From: Bifidobacterium breve | Lineage (GTDB): Bacteria; Actinomycetota; Acidimicrobiia; IMCC26256; JAENVU01 | DNA: 60,684 bases | Direction of reading: 5' to 3' | Assembly: GCA_945865605.1 (NCBI GenBank) | Contig: CAMBEL010000008.1 | Span: 1 to 60,684, forward strand | Shown here: one piece after another, positions 1-6,275 of the stretch | Layout of the letters: each line of letters starts with the position of its first letter | How positions within the stretch are numbered: the first letter of the stretch is position 1 | Notes under the pieces: generated by a model | Told to the model about the DNA's origin: nothing | Database searches by the model: none | Seen by the model: the letters and a program-made list of their open reading frames with translations, nothing else | Position numbers and translations under genes: made by a program

Positions 1-57
1 TAAGCGAGATGACTAGCTGGACTCTGTGGAGTCGAGTGTTCCTGACCTGCAAGACCC

Positions 58-86
58 ATGATACGAACAAATGTTCGCCCTGTCAA
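58..86 (-). promoter_or_regulatory. SOS-type promoter with LexA box, firing leftwards
   Basis: On the minus strand a perfect -35 hexamer TTGACA (86-81) is followed by a 17-nt spacer and TATCAT (63-58, one mismatch to TATAAT). The spacer holds CGAAC-N4-GTTCG (64-77), the core of the actinobacterial LexA operator, with both half-sites perfect. A repressor bound there would cover the promoter. Transcription would leave the left edge of the window, so the target gene is not visible. No promoter faces right from this site. Confidence 0.8.
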
Positions 87-188
87 GTTCTAATCAATAA
101 AATCTTCAAGAAATCTCAATCTCTTCAACGTGGTCAAGACTGTGTTCCATCGCGCGAACTGGCTGCGGGCTCACCCGGTCCGAGCCAA

Positions 189-392
189 CTATTGCGTCGT
201 GGTGACCTTGGCGCGCTCGACAATATTGTCTCCTCGATCTTTGGACAATGACGACTTCACCTCATCCCATGCGATATCGAAGACGTTGTCAGCGCCGTAA
301 ATCGGTTCGTGAGGCCAAGGGCACTCTCCATCCAAATCGAGAACATCGAGTTCGTCGAGAGTCCCGACCACTTCGACAATATTCAACGGCAT
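189..392 (-). CDS. Small acidic hypothetical protein
   Basis: A 67-residue acidic protein that I do not recognise. It starts with ATG at 392, 13 nt after the stop of the upstream acetyltransferase gene, behind an AGGGCAGG-type ribosome binding site, so the two genes probably form a small operon. The N-terminal half is rich in Leu, Val and Asp with a central Trp-Pro, and the C-terminal third is charged. No membrane segment, signal peptide or metal motif is visible. The composition looks protein-like rather than random and the spacing supports translation, but the size and lack of family leave real doubt. Between this gene and the left-edge SOS promoter (positions 87-188) I see nothing. Confidence 0.45.
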   Translation of the reverse strand: MPLNIVEVVGTLDELDVLDLDGECPWPHEPIYGADNVFDIAWDEVKSSLSKDRGDNIVERAKVTTTQ

Positions 393-405
393 TGCCTGCC
401 CTCGA

Positions 406-990
406 TTACAACATCAACTGCATCACGACTACATCCAGCCAGCGGCCAAGTTTGCGGCCCACTTGCTTTTCAGTGCCGATGATTTCGAAATCACAAGTCC
501 TATGCAGAGCGATCGAGGCGTCGTGACCGCCCACGATGCGAGCGACGATCGAGTGGTACCCGTACCCGCCACCGAGCCGAACGAGTTCTGCAAGTAGCCC
601 AGAACCAATCCCTTTCCCACGCCATTGTGTGTGCACATACACCGAGTCCTCGATCGTTGTGGCATATGCGGGGCGTTCCTTGTAAGGACTGAGCGATCCG
701 AACCCGATGACCTCTCCTTCGGAGACCGCAACAATTGCCGGGTGCCCTCCAGAATGCCTTTCCAGCCATTCGATCTGTTCCGCCGCGGTACGAGCCACAA
801 GATCAAAGGTGACCGTGGTGCCGACGACCTCGACGTTGTAAATATCCCGAATCGCTTCGGCATCGCCGTGGTTGGCCAGACGTATCGCAAGATCCACCGT
901 CGGAGGGTAGCCCGAGGGCCGTATAGACGGGTTGTGATTCGCGTTGGGTTCTTGGATCAATACGGGGCTATCCTGTCTCGCTCTGGTCAA
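406..990 (-). CDS. GNAT N-acetyltransferase, phosphinothricin-acetyltransferase-like
   Basis: Predicted cytosolic acetyl-CoA-dependent N-acyltransferase. The conserved part runs from the segment DLAIRLANHGDAEAIRDIYN to the C-terminus. It shows the acceptor-side IYNVEV, the acetyl-CoA-binding loop QWRGKGIGSGLL (Q/R-x-x-G-x-G/A) and the C-terminal GRWLDVVVMQ, which resembles the phosphinothricin/methionine-sulfoximine acetyltransferase group. The longest frame begins with TTG at 990, only 13 nt from the divergent tRNA-Thr gene. A GTG at about 898, giving VDLAIRL, is at least as likely because similarity to the family begins there. The natural substrate cannot be told; detoxification of an amino-acid analogue or modification of an amine are both possible. 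Confidence 0.75.
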   Translation of the reverse strand: MTRARQDSPVLIQEPNANHNPSIRPSGYPPTVDLAIRLANHGDAEAIRDIYNVEVVGTTVTFDLVARTAAEQIEWLERHSGGHPAIVAVSEGEVIGFGSLSPYKERPAYATTIEDSVYVHTQWRGKGIGSGLLAELVRLGGGYGYHSIVARIVGGHDASIALHRTCDFEIIGTEKQVGRKLGRWLDVVVMQLML

Positions 991-1003
991 GAGCCGTACT
1001 GAT

Positions 1004-1079
1004 GCCCCCTTAGCTCAGTTGGCAGAGCACTTCCATGGTAAGGAAGGGGTCTACGGTTCAAGTCCGTAAGGGGGCTCCA
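1004..1079 (+). tRNA. tRNA-Thr (GGT)
   Basis: Complete cloverleaf: acceptor GCCCCCT/AGGGGGC, D-arm with TAGCTCAGTTGGCAGAGC, anticodon stem CTTCC/GGAAG with loop ATGGTAA (anticodon GGT, reads ACC/ACT), and T-loop GTTCAAGTC. The 3' CCA is encoded (1077-1079). A tRNA-Thr, tRNA-Met, rpmG order is standard in actinobacteria. Confidence 0.95.
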
Positions 1080-1086
1080 TAACCCC

Positions 1087-1160
1087 GGCGGGGTAGCTCA
1101 GTCGGTTAGAGCACACGGCTCATAATCGTGTTGTCGCGGGTTCGAGTCCCGCCCCCGCTA
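1087..1160 (+). tRNA. tRNA-Met (CAT), elongator type
   Basis: Complete cloverleaf with acceptor GGCGGGG/CCCCGCT (a terminal G-U pair), anticodon loop CTCATAA (anticodon CAT) and T-arm GCGGGTTCGAGTCCCGC. The anticodon stem CACGG/TCGTG lacks the three G-C pairs of an initiator tRNA, so this is an elongator; tRNA-Ile2 with a modified C34 is the alternative. The CCA end is not encoded, unlike the neighbouring tRNA-Thr. Confidence 0.92.
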
Positions 1161-1220
1161 CGAACAAAAATACAGCCAAGCGTTCAGAACCGAATCACAC
1201 CAAATGAGGAGTAATAGAAG

Positions 1221-1382
1221 ATGGCAAGTGACAAGCGGGTGAAGGTGACCCTCGCCTGCGAAGACTGCAAGCGACGGAACTACATCACCAAGAAGAACAA
1301 GATCAACGACCGTGAGCGCATCGAGATGAAGAAGTACTGCCGCTTCGAGCGCAAGCACACCGTGCACAAAGAGACCAGATAG
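1221..1382 (+). CDS. rpmG: 50S ribosomal protein L33
   Basis: A 53-residue L33 of the large ribosomal subunit, beginning with ATG after the ribosome binding site GAGGAG (1205-1210). The protein reads [16 protein letters not shown] and then [11 protein letters not shown], the L33 signature, and ends RKHTVHKET. The first zinc pair is present (CEDC). In the second pair only the first Cys remains (CRFE where CxxC is usual), so zinc binding is probably weak or lost. It sits directly after tRNA-Met, its usual place in actinobacteria. The zinc-lacking form hints that the protein tolerates zinc limitation, but this is an inference from one residue. Confidence 0.93.
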   Translation: MASDKRVKVTLACEDCKRRNYITKKNKINDRERIEMKKYCRFERKHTVHKETR

Positions 1383-1488
1383 CCCCGTTTCCCCAGATGG
1401 GAGGCAATAATTACCAAGTTCCACCAAGAGACGTAACCTTCTAGGACTCCCAAGGGTCGAACTTCTACCTACATCAACCGGAGTGCCC

Positions 1489-2052
1489 ATGGTGGACCTC
1501 GCTGAGCTGGTTGTCGCCGCAAGTAACGGTGATCGATTGGCCTTTGACGAACTCGTTCGCCAGACCTACGTAGACACCTACACCCTTGCGCTGCGGTTGA
1601 CGTCTAACGAGGAGGACGCCCGCGACGTGGTACAAGAAACGTACCTACGAGCATGGAAAGCGATACCTCGCTTCCGTGGCGATGCCCAGTTCACAACTTG
1701 GCTTTATCGCATAACGGCAAACTGCGCCTCGACCCACCTCGATCGCCGCCGCCGTCACAGGCACGAGCCGCTCGGCCCCATGCACGAAGCGATCGAGATG
1801 AGGCCCGAGGCGCAACCGGAGCAGATGGCCGAATCCTCAGCCGAATTGGCCCTGATCGGGCGGGCTCTCGAGGAGTTGCCAGAAAAAATCAGGAGTGTGG
1901 TCGTACTCAAAGATGTCTACGGCCTGTCGCATGAGGCAATCGCCGAAGAACTTTCGATATCTGTCGCTGCGGCAAAAGTCCGACTGCATCGAGGACGCAA
2001 GCGCCTTCAAGAAGCCATCAATGAAGATCCGAGGTCTGCCCATGCGATATGA
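1489..2052 (+). CDS. ECF-type RNA polymerase sigma factor (sigma-70 family)
   Basis: Alternative sigma factor that would direct RNA polymerase to stress- or envelope-type promoters. Region 2 is clear, with DARDVVQETYLRAWKAIPRF followed by GDAQFTTWLYRITANCA. After an acidic linker comes region 4 with LPEKIRSVVVLKDVYGLSHE and the helix-turn-helix EELSISVAAAKVRLHRGRKR. The length (187 residues) is normal for the family. I choose ATG at 1489 because GGAG (1480-1483) lies 5 nt upstream; a GTG at 1483 overlaps that site. The next gene overlaps its end by 11 nt and looks like its anti-sigma factor. Lying between rpmG and tRNA-Trp/secE is unusual. Confidence 0.9.
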   Translation: MVDLAELVVAASNGDRLAFDELVRQTYVDTYTLALRLTSNEEDARDVVQETYLRAWKAIPRFRGDAQFTTWLYRITANCASTHLDRRRRHRHEPLGPMHEAIEMRPEAQPEQMAESSAELALIGRALEELPEKIRSVVVLKDVYGLSHEAIAEELSISVAAAKVRLHRGRKRLQEAINEDPRSAHAI

Positions 2053-2395
2053 GGATGTAGCCGAGATTCTGCCGGGGGTCGTAGATGGCACGGTAGATAT
2101 AGACGAAAACACCCGCGCTTTCATAGAGTCCGATCTTCGCTGCCAGGCCGAATTAGCTAGATATAAGCGACTTTTGCGGTCCTTAGAACAGTTACGAGAC
2201 CAACGTTTTGAGCCGGCTCCAGGCCTTCTGGCGGCAACCCTCGCGGCATTGTCCGAAGAGGGGGAACGGCGTGCCATACGGTCGCTGTTCACAGGAAAGC
2301 GCCTCGCGATTGCCGGTGCTGCGATAGGAGGAGTGGCCGTAGCCGGCGCCGCTGCGACCGCCGTCATCTTGGCTAGACGTCTGCGTGCCGCTTAG
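2042..2395 (+). CDS. Probable membrane anti-sigma factor lacking the zinc motif
   Basis: A 117-residue protein overlapping the 3' end of the ECF sigma gene by 11 nt (ATG at 2042), which suggests translational coupling. The N-terminal half is acidic and helical (from MRYEDVAEILPGVVDG to ARYKRLLRSLEQLRDQ), like the sigma-binding domain of anti-sigma factors. One C-terminal membrane segment (about residues 87-110, Ala/Gly/Val-rich) ends in RRLRAA, giving a cytoplasmic N-terminus by the positive-inside rule only if the short tail is outside, so topology is uncertain. The His-x3-Cys-x2-Cys motif of ZAS-type anti-sigma factors is absent; the only Cys is at LRCQ. The role is inferred mainly from position. 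Confidence 0.6.
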   Translation: MRYEDVAEILPGVVDGTVDIDENTRAFIESDLRCQAELARYKRLLRSLEQLRDQRFEPAPGLLAATLAALSEEGERRAIRSLFTGKRLAIAGAAIGGVAVAGAAATAVILARRLRAA

Positions 2396-2466
2396 TCACT
2401 TGGCTTCGACTTACCTCTGCGTGGGAGAGTCGGCTAACGTCACACGTCCGGCCCCCGCTATACCGG

Positions 2467-2540
2467 AGGGCAGTAGCTCAATTTGGCAGAGCTCCGGTCT
2501 CCAAAACCGGCGGTTGGGGGTTCGAGTCCCTCCTGCCCTG
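2467..2540 (+). tRNA. tRNA-Trp (CCA)
   Basis: Cloverleaf with acceptor AGGGCAG/CTGCCCT, anticodon stem CCGGT/ACCGG with loop CTCCAAA (anticodon CCA), T-arm GGGGG-TTCGAGT-CCCTC and discriminator G. The terminal CCA is not encoded. Placement just before secE is the usual actinobacterial arrangement. Confidence 0.95.
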
Positions 2541-2571
2541 CTCGGCATCGACAGAACCTAAAGGCCACGCG

Positions 2572-2850
2572 GTGAATCGACAGACGAAGCGCATGATGCA
2601 GAAGCAGGGATCAGATAAGCCCCGCGCGCCGGAAAAAAAGCCCGCATCAGCACAAGCAACGCACGAACGCACTAGCCCAGCCCGTTTCTTATCCGAAGTG
2701 CGGGCCGAACTCCGCAAGGTCGCATGGCCCACCTCAAACGAAGTAGTCAATTCCACAATCATTGTGCTCATCACAGTTGTCGTTATGACAGCACTTATAT
2801 TCGGCTTCGACTACCTGTCTGCCAAATTCGTCCTCTTCCTCTACGGCTGA
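2572..2850 (+). CDS. secE: Preprotein translocase subunit SecE
   Basis: Small essential subunit of the SecYEG channel in the cytoplasmic membrane. The 92 residues consist of a charged N-terminal extension, then the conserved amphipathic helix [20 protein letters not shown] and one membrane span with [18 protein letters not shown]. Single-span SecE is normal for Gram-positive bacteria. The start is GTG at 2572, with AAAGG just upstream; it lies 31 nt after tRNA-Trp. nusG follows after 4 nt, the near-universal secE-nusG pair, so both are surely in one transcript. Confidence 0.95.
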   Translation: MNRQTKRMMQKQGSDKPRAPEKKPASAQATHERTSPARFLSEVRAELRKVAWPTSNEVVNSTIIVLITVVVMTALIFGFDYLSAKFVLFLYG

Positions 2851-2854
2851 AACC

Positions 2855-3640
2855 ATGACTGAAAACGATTCCACTACCGACCCAAGTTCCTTCGACCCGC
2901 CTGCCGACGAGGCTGCCATTCATGGTGCCTCGGCAGTAGATGTCGCTGATGCTCCAGAGGTTACAGAGACCCAAGACGCGGGATCTGTGGTACCCGAGGT
3001 GGTATCGCTCACGGGAGGCGAGGAGCTCATCGACGTCATCGACGAAGAAGAAGACGACGACGATGATGAAGACGAGCCTGTAGTAAGTCCTTACGACCGT
3101 CCGGGTCGTTGGTACGTGGTGAATACCTATGCAGGATACGAGAACAAGGTGAAGCAGAACCTCGCGAGTCGAGTCCGCTCGATGAACGTTGAGGAAGCGA
3201 TTTATGAAGTTGTCATCCCGATGGAAGATGTCATCGACTTTAAGAATGGCCGCAAGGTCGTAGTCCAGAAAAAAGTGTGGCCTGGGTATCTCCTCATTCG
3301 TATGGTGCTCGACGATCAGTCTTGGTACGTGGTCCGCAATACCCCAGGGGTCACAGGCTTTGTAGGAAGTGGCGCGAAGCCGAATCATCTCACCCGTCGT
3401 GAGGTCGAAGAGACTCTCGGTACAGGCGAAAAGATCGAAGGCGCGCCCGAGAAGAAGGCAAGACCGCGTCTCGAATACGAAGAAGGCGACATGGTTCGGG
3501 TTACACAGGGCCCGTTCGCCGACTTCAACGGCGCCATCAGCGAAATTGATGTCGAGAGGTCACGCCTCAAGGTATTGGTGAATATTTTTGGACGTGAAAC
3601 CCCGGTTGAACTGGAGTTCGGCCAAGTAGCGAAGCTTTAG
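2855..3640 (+). CDS. nusG: Transcription termination/antitermination factor NusG
   Basis: Binds RNA polymerase and Rho or S10 and links transcription with translation and termination. The NGN domain starts at about residue 84 ([20 protein letters not shown]), followed by the signature [12 protein letters not shown]. The C-terminal KOW domain reads [19 protein letters not shown] and ends at [11 protein letters not shown]. At 261 residues it is longer than the usual 180-200 because of an N-terminal extension of about 80 residues. That extension is strongly acidic near its end (an [11 protein letters not shown] run). Long N-terminal extensions are common in actinobacterial NusG; the function of this acidic stretch is unknown. 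Start ATG at 2855, 4 nt after secE. Confidence 0.96.
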   Translation: MTENDSTTDPSSFDPPADEAAIHGASAVDVADAPEVTETQDAGSVVPEVVSLTGGEELIDVIDEEEDDDDDEDEPVVSPYDRPGRWYVVNTYAGYENKVKQNLASRVRSMNVEEAIYEVVIPMEDVIDFKNGRKVVVQKKVWPGYLLIRMVLDDQSWYVVRNTPGVTGFVGSGAKPNHLTRREVEETLGTGEKIEGAPEKKARPRLEYEEGDMVRVTQGPFADFNGAISEIDVERSRLKVLVNIFGRETPVELEFGQVAKL

Positions 3641-3656
3641 GAGAACAAGAGTACGT

Positions 3657-4085
3657 ATGGCAAAGAAGAAGCTGTCCACAATCGTGAAGATCCAGATACA
3701 GGCTGGCCAGGCAACGCCTGCACCTCCAGTTGGAACGGCGCTTGGCCCCCACGGAATCAACATCATGGATTTCTGCAAGGCCTATAACGCGGCCACAGAG
3801 AACCAACGCGGCCAAATCATTCCCGCTGAGATTTCGATCTACGAGGATCGGACGTTCACTTTCATCACAAAGACGGCTCCGACCCCGTTCCTATTGCGTC
3901 AAGCAGCAGGGATCGAGAAGGGTGCGTCGCTAACACCGCGCGATAAGACGGGCTCGGTCACCAGAGCGCAAGTTCGTCAGATTGCAGAGACAAAGATGCC
4001 AGACCTCAACGCGATCGACATCGATGGAGCGATGCTTCAAGTTGAGGGCACGGCACGCTCGATGGGGATTGACGTAGTCGGTTAG
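3657..4085 (+). CDS. rplK: 50S ribosomal protein L11
   Basis: Forms the GTPase-associated centre with 23S rRNA and is the target region of thiostrepton-type antibiotics. The 142 residues match the family length. The N-terminal domain shows [20 protein letters not shown] and [12 protein letters not shown], the classic L11 sequence with the proline-rich thiopeptide-facing helix. The C-terminal RNA-binding domain shows [20 protein letters not shown] and [11 protein letters not shown] at 3657, preceded by GGAGAACAAGA, 16 nt after nusG. It pairs with rplA as in most bacteria. Confidence 0.97.
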   Translation: MAKKKLSTIVKIQIQAGQATPAPPVGTALGPHGINIMDFCKAYNAATENQRGQIIPAEISIYEDRTFTFITKTAPTPFLLRQAAGIEKGASLTPRDKTGSVTRAQVRQIAETKMPDLNAIDIDGAMLQVEGTARSMGIDVVG

Positions 4086-4139
4086 CAATACCCGGTACCG
4101 CGGACGACCTCACCGCTTTACCGGCCAATCCGAGGGAGA

Positions 4140-4156
4140 CGGCAGCAAGACTGCCG
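4140..4156 (+). promoter_or_regulatory. Hairpin in the rplK-rplA gap
   Basis: Perfect 6-bp stem CGGCAG/CTGCCG with loop CAAGA in the 95-nt gap between rplK and rplA, ending 10 nt before the AAGGAG ribosome binding site of rplA. L1 is known to regulate the L11-L1 mRNA by binding an rRNA-like hairpin in many bacteria. Whether this one is bound cannot be told. Confidence 0.35.
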
Positions 4157-4180
4157 CCGAGTAAGGAGCAATCACCACCG

Positions 4181-4885
4181 ATGGCCAAGGCATCCAAGAA
4201 GTACAACGAAGCAGTTTCCCAGTACGACCACGAACGGCTCCATGAAGCGCCAGAGGCGATCGCGCTAGTCAAACGCTTCGCTTCAAAACGTTTCGATGAG
4301 ACGATCGATGCGGCCTTCAGACTCGGCCTGGATCCCCGCAAGGCGGATCAAATGCTGCGTGGGACAGTGTCGTTGCCCCAAGGCACAGGCAAGACGGTTC
4401 GGGTAGCCGTATTCGCTGCAGGCGATGCCGCAAGGGACGCGCAGGAAGCGGGAGCAGACATCATCGGTGCCGAGGATCTCGTAGCAAAAATTGAAGCAGG
4501 GTTTCTCGATTTCGATATAGCGATAGCCACCCCAGACCTCATGGGTCAAGTGGGCAAGCTCGGTCGCAGCCTCGGGCCACGGGGGCTCATGCCAAACCCT
4601 AAGACCGGAACCGTAACTACCGATGTCGGCAAGGCGGTTTCTGAGTTCAAGGCAGGCAAGGTCGAGTACCGCACCGATCGTTACGGCAATGTACATGTGC
4701 CGATTGGCAAGGCGAGCTTTGAAGCCGCTGCGCTACTCGAGAACTACCAGGTGGTCTTCGCCGAAGTGCAGCGCGCTAAGCCGGCATCTGCCAAGGGCCG
4801 CTATCTCAAGGGAGTCTCTATCAGTTCAACAATGGGACCCGGAGTGAAGATCGACCCATCTCGTTCGGCCGACTCGCTGGACTGA
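4181..4885 (+). CDS. rplA: 50S ribosomal protein L1
   Basis: L1 stalk protein of the large subunit and, in many bacteria, a translational repressor of its own mRNA. It is 234 residues, the normal length. The sequence begins [20 protein letters not shown], has the family signature in [19 protein letters not shown], and ends with [23 protein letters not shown] at 4181 follows AAGGAG with good spacing. The 95-nt gap to rplK holds a hairpin (4140-4156). The downstream gap to rplJ is a leader. Confidence 0.97.
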   Translation: MAKASKKYNEAVSQYDHERLHEAPEAIALVKRFASKRFDETIDAAFRLGLDPRKADQMLRGTVSLPQGTGKTVRVAVFAAGDAARDAQEAGADIIGAEDLVAKIEAGFLDFDIAIATPDLMGQVGKLGRSLGPRGLMPNPKTGTVTTDVGKAVSEFKAGKVEYRTDRYGNVHVPIGKASFEAAALLENYQVVFAEVQRAKPASAKGRYLKGVSISSTMGPGVKIDPSRSADSLD

Positions 4886-5066
4886 TAGGTAAACGGCTAG
4901 CGTCGCTCGTCTACCAACCGAATCTGCGCCGCAGACCACCGGCCCCGCGGGATTTCCCGAGGGTTAATGGGGGGAATCCTCCACCGGACGAGGCGACTCC
5001 TCCGATTATGGGGCGTCCCTTGCAAGACCGCGGCGCCCTATTTTTCCTATAGAGGAGCGTTACCGC
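4886..5066 (+). promoter_or_regulatory. L10-type ribosomal protein leader
   Basis: 181 nt between rplA and rplJ. It contains a short hairpin TCTGC-GCC-GCAGA near its 5' part, GC-rich stretches that can pair with each other, and a terminator-like hairpin at its 3' end. L10 leaders bound by the L10-(L12)4 complex before rplJ are known in many bacteria. The assignment here rests on position and structure only. Confidence 0.6.
5008..5046 (+). terminator. Attenuator-like terminator before rplJ
   Basis: Stem ATGGGGCG (5008-5015) pairs with CGCCCTAT (5034-5041), 8 bp including one G-U, closing an 18-nt loop. The stem runs straight into TTTTT (5041-5045). This is the shape of an intrinsic terminator. 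It lies 20 nt before the rplJ start and inside the L10 leader, so it probably attenuates rplJ-rplL and rpoBC transcription. Confidence 0.6.
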
Positions 5067-5624
5067 ATGGCACGACCGGAGAAGGTCGCCGTCGTAACCG
5101 AGATCCGCGAGAAGATCACGGGTTCCGACGCCGCTGTGCTTGCCGAGTACCGCGGTCTCAAGGTAGGGGAACTAGCGGAGCTTCGTGGAGTTTTGCGGCC
5201 AACGGGCACCGAGTTGAAGATTTTCAAGAACACATTGGCGCGTAGAGCAGTCGACGAGGCTGGACTCGCCGACCTAATTCCGTTTCTCCAAGGTCCGACA
5301 GCGATTGCATTCATCAATGGCGATGCCGTTATAGCTGCCAAAGCTCTCAAGGAGTTTGCAAAAGCGCACCCGACGCTCGTACTTAAGGGCGGCCTGCTCG
5401 GCACTCGAGTGATGGCAGCAAGTGAGGTTTCAGCGTTGGCAGAAGTGCCGCCGCGCGCCACGCTGCTAGCGATGCTCGCAGGTGGTTTTCAGGCACCCCT
5501 CGTCAAGGCCGCTGGCTTGTTCTCATCGTTCACACGCAACTTTGCCTATGGCCTCAAGGCCTACGCAGAACAGCGAGAAGCCGGCTCGCCGGCCCCCGAC
5601 CCTTCTGAGACCCCCACCGAATAA
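5067..5624 (+). CDS. rplJ: 50S ribosomal protein L10
   Basis: Base of the ribosomal stalk: binds 23S rRNA and carries L7/L12 dimers on its C-terminal helix. The 185 residues show the N-terminal globular part [20 protein letters not shown], then [18 protein letters not shown] and [16 protein letters not shown]. The C-terminal part with [20 protein letters not shown] leads to the L12-binding helix. ATG at 5067 follows GAGGAG. The gene is 29 nt before rplL. Expression is probably set by the leader and attenuator directly upstream. Confidence 0.96.
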   Translation: MARPEKVAVVTEIREKITGSDAAVLAEYRGLKVGELAELRGVLRPTGTELKIFKNTLARRAVDEAGLADLIPFLQGPTAIAFINGDAVIAAKALKEFAKAHPTLVLKGGLLGTRVMAASEVSALAEVPPRATLLAMLAGGFQAPLVKAAGLFSSFTRNFAYGLKAYAEQREAGSPAPDPSETPTE

Positions 5625-5653
5625 TTCCCGAACAACGAAAGAGAGTCACCACA

Positions 5654-6040
5654 ATGGCGACCATGAGCACCACTGAACTGCTAGATGTTTTCAAGAACAT
5701 GACCGTTCTTGAACTCAATGAGTTTCTGAAAGCCTTCGAAGACGAGTTCGGCGTTACTGCCGCTGCTCCGGTTGCAGTAGCTGCGGCTGCTCCAGCGGGC
5801 GGCGATGCTGCCGCCGCTGCTGAAGAGCAGGACGAATTCGATGTCATCCTTGCGGCAGCGGGAGACAAGAAGATTCAGGTCATCAAGGAGGTTCGTTCCC
5901 TGACGAGCCTCGGCCTCAAGGAAGCCAAGGACCTAGTGGACTCGGCGCCTAAGGCGGTTCTCGAGAAAGCAAGCAAGGAAGACGCCGAGAAGGCAAAAGC
6001 AGCCCTAGAGGGTGCCGGCGCCACGGTCGAACTCAAGTAG
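5654..6040 (+). CDS. rplL: 50S ribosomal protein L7/L12
   Basis: Multi-copy stalk protein that recruits translational GTPases. The 128 residues consist of an N-terminal dimerisation helix ([20 protein letters not shown]), an Ala/Gly-rich hinge ([20 protein letters not shown]) and the C-terminal factor-binding domain with [20 protein letters not shown] and [20 protein letters not shown]. Start ATG at 5654 after GAAAGAG. It is followed by a 235-nt spacer before rpoB that contains alternative hairpins. Confidence 0.97.
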   Translation: MATMSTTELLDVFKNMTVLELNEFLKAFEDEFGVTAAAPVAVAAAAPAGGDAAAAAEEQDEFDVILAAAGDKKIQVIKEVRSLTSLGLKEAKDLVDSAPKAVLEKASKEDAEKAKAALEGAGATVELK

Positions 6041-6083
6041 CACCAACGGAGCGGGGCAATGGACACAAAGCCTTGACCTCTAT

Positions 6084-6131
6084 AGGTGCCCGTCGTAACC
6101 TCCTGGGAGACGACTGGCACCTACGGGTGCC
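6084..6131 (+). promoter_or_regulatory. Two mutually exclusive hairpins between rplL and rpoB
   Basis: Hairpin A pairs AGGTGCCcGTCGT (6084-6096) with ACGACtGGCACCT (6110-6122), 12 bp around one mismatch. Hairpin B pairs GGCACC (6116-6121) with GGTGCC (6126-6131) around the tetraloop TACG. Both use 6116-6121, so only one can form at a time. No T-run follows B. This may be an RNase III processing site or a pausing/attenuation switch setting the ratio of rplL to rpoBC mRNA. Confidence 0.5.
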
Positions 6132-6275
6132 CTATCTTGGCTTGTCCATTTGCGGAGCCCAGTTCTACTCGACTAGCGTCCGCCTCAGTCGTGTCGTACT
6201 GCTCGCCCTGCTTCTGAACTTAACGGCGTCGGCTTCCGCGCGCTCACACTCGTCTCGTATTAATTAGGAGTGACG

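Noticed and set aside
9-251. 80-residue plus-strand frame at the left edge
   Set aside because: It crosses the SOS promoter and overlaps the better-supported minus-strand gene at 189-392; composition looks random and there is no ribosome binding site.
1158-1490. 110-residue minus-strand frame opposite rpmG
   Set aside because: It covers rpmG and the end of tRNA-Met on the other strand. The leucine-rich look comes from the complement of Lys/Glu codons.
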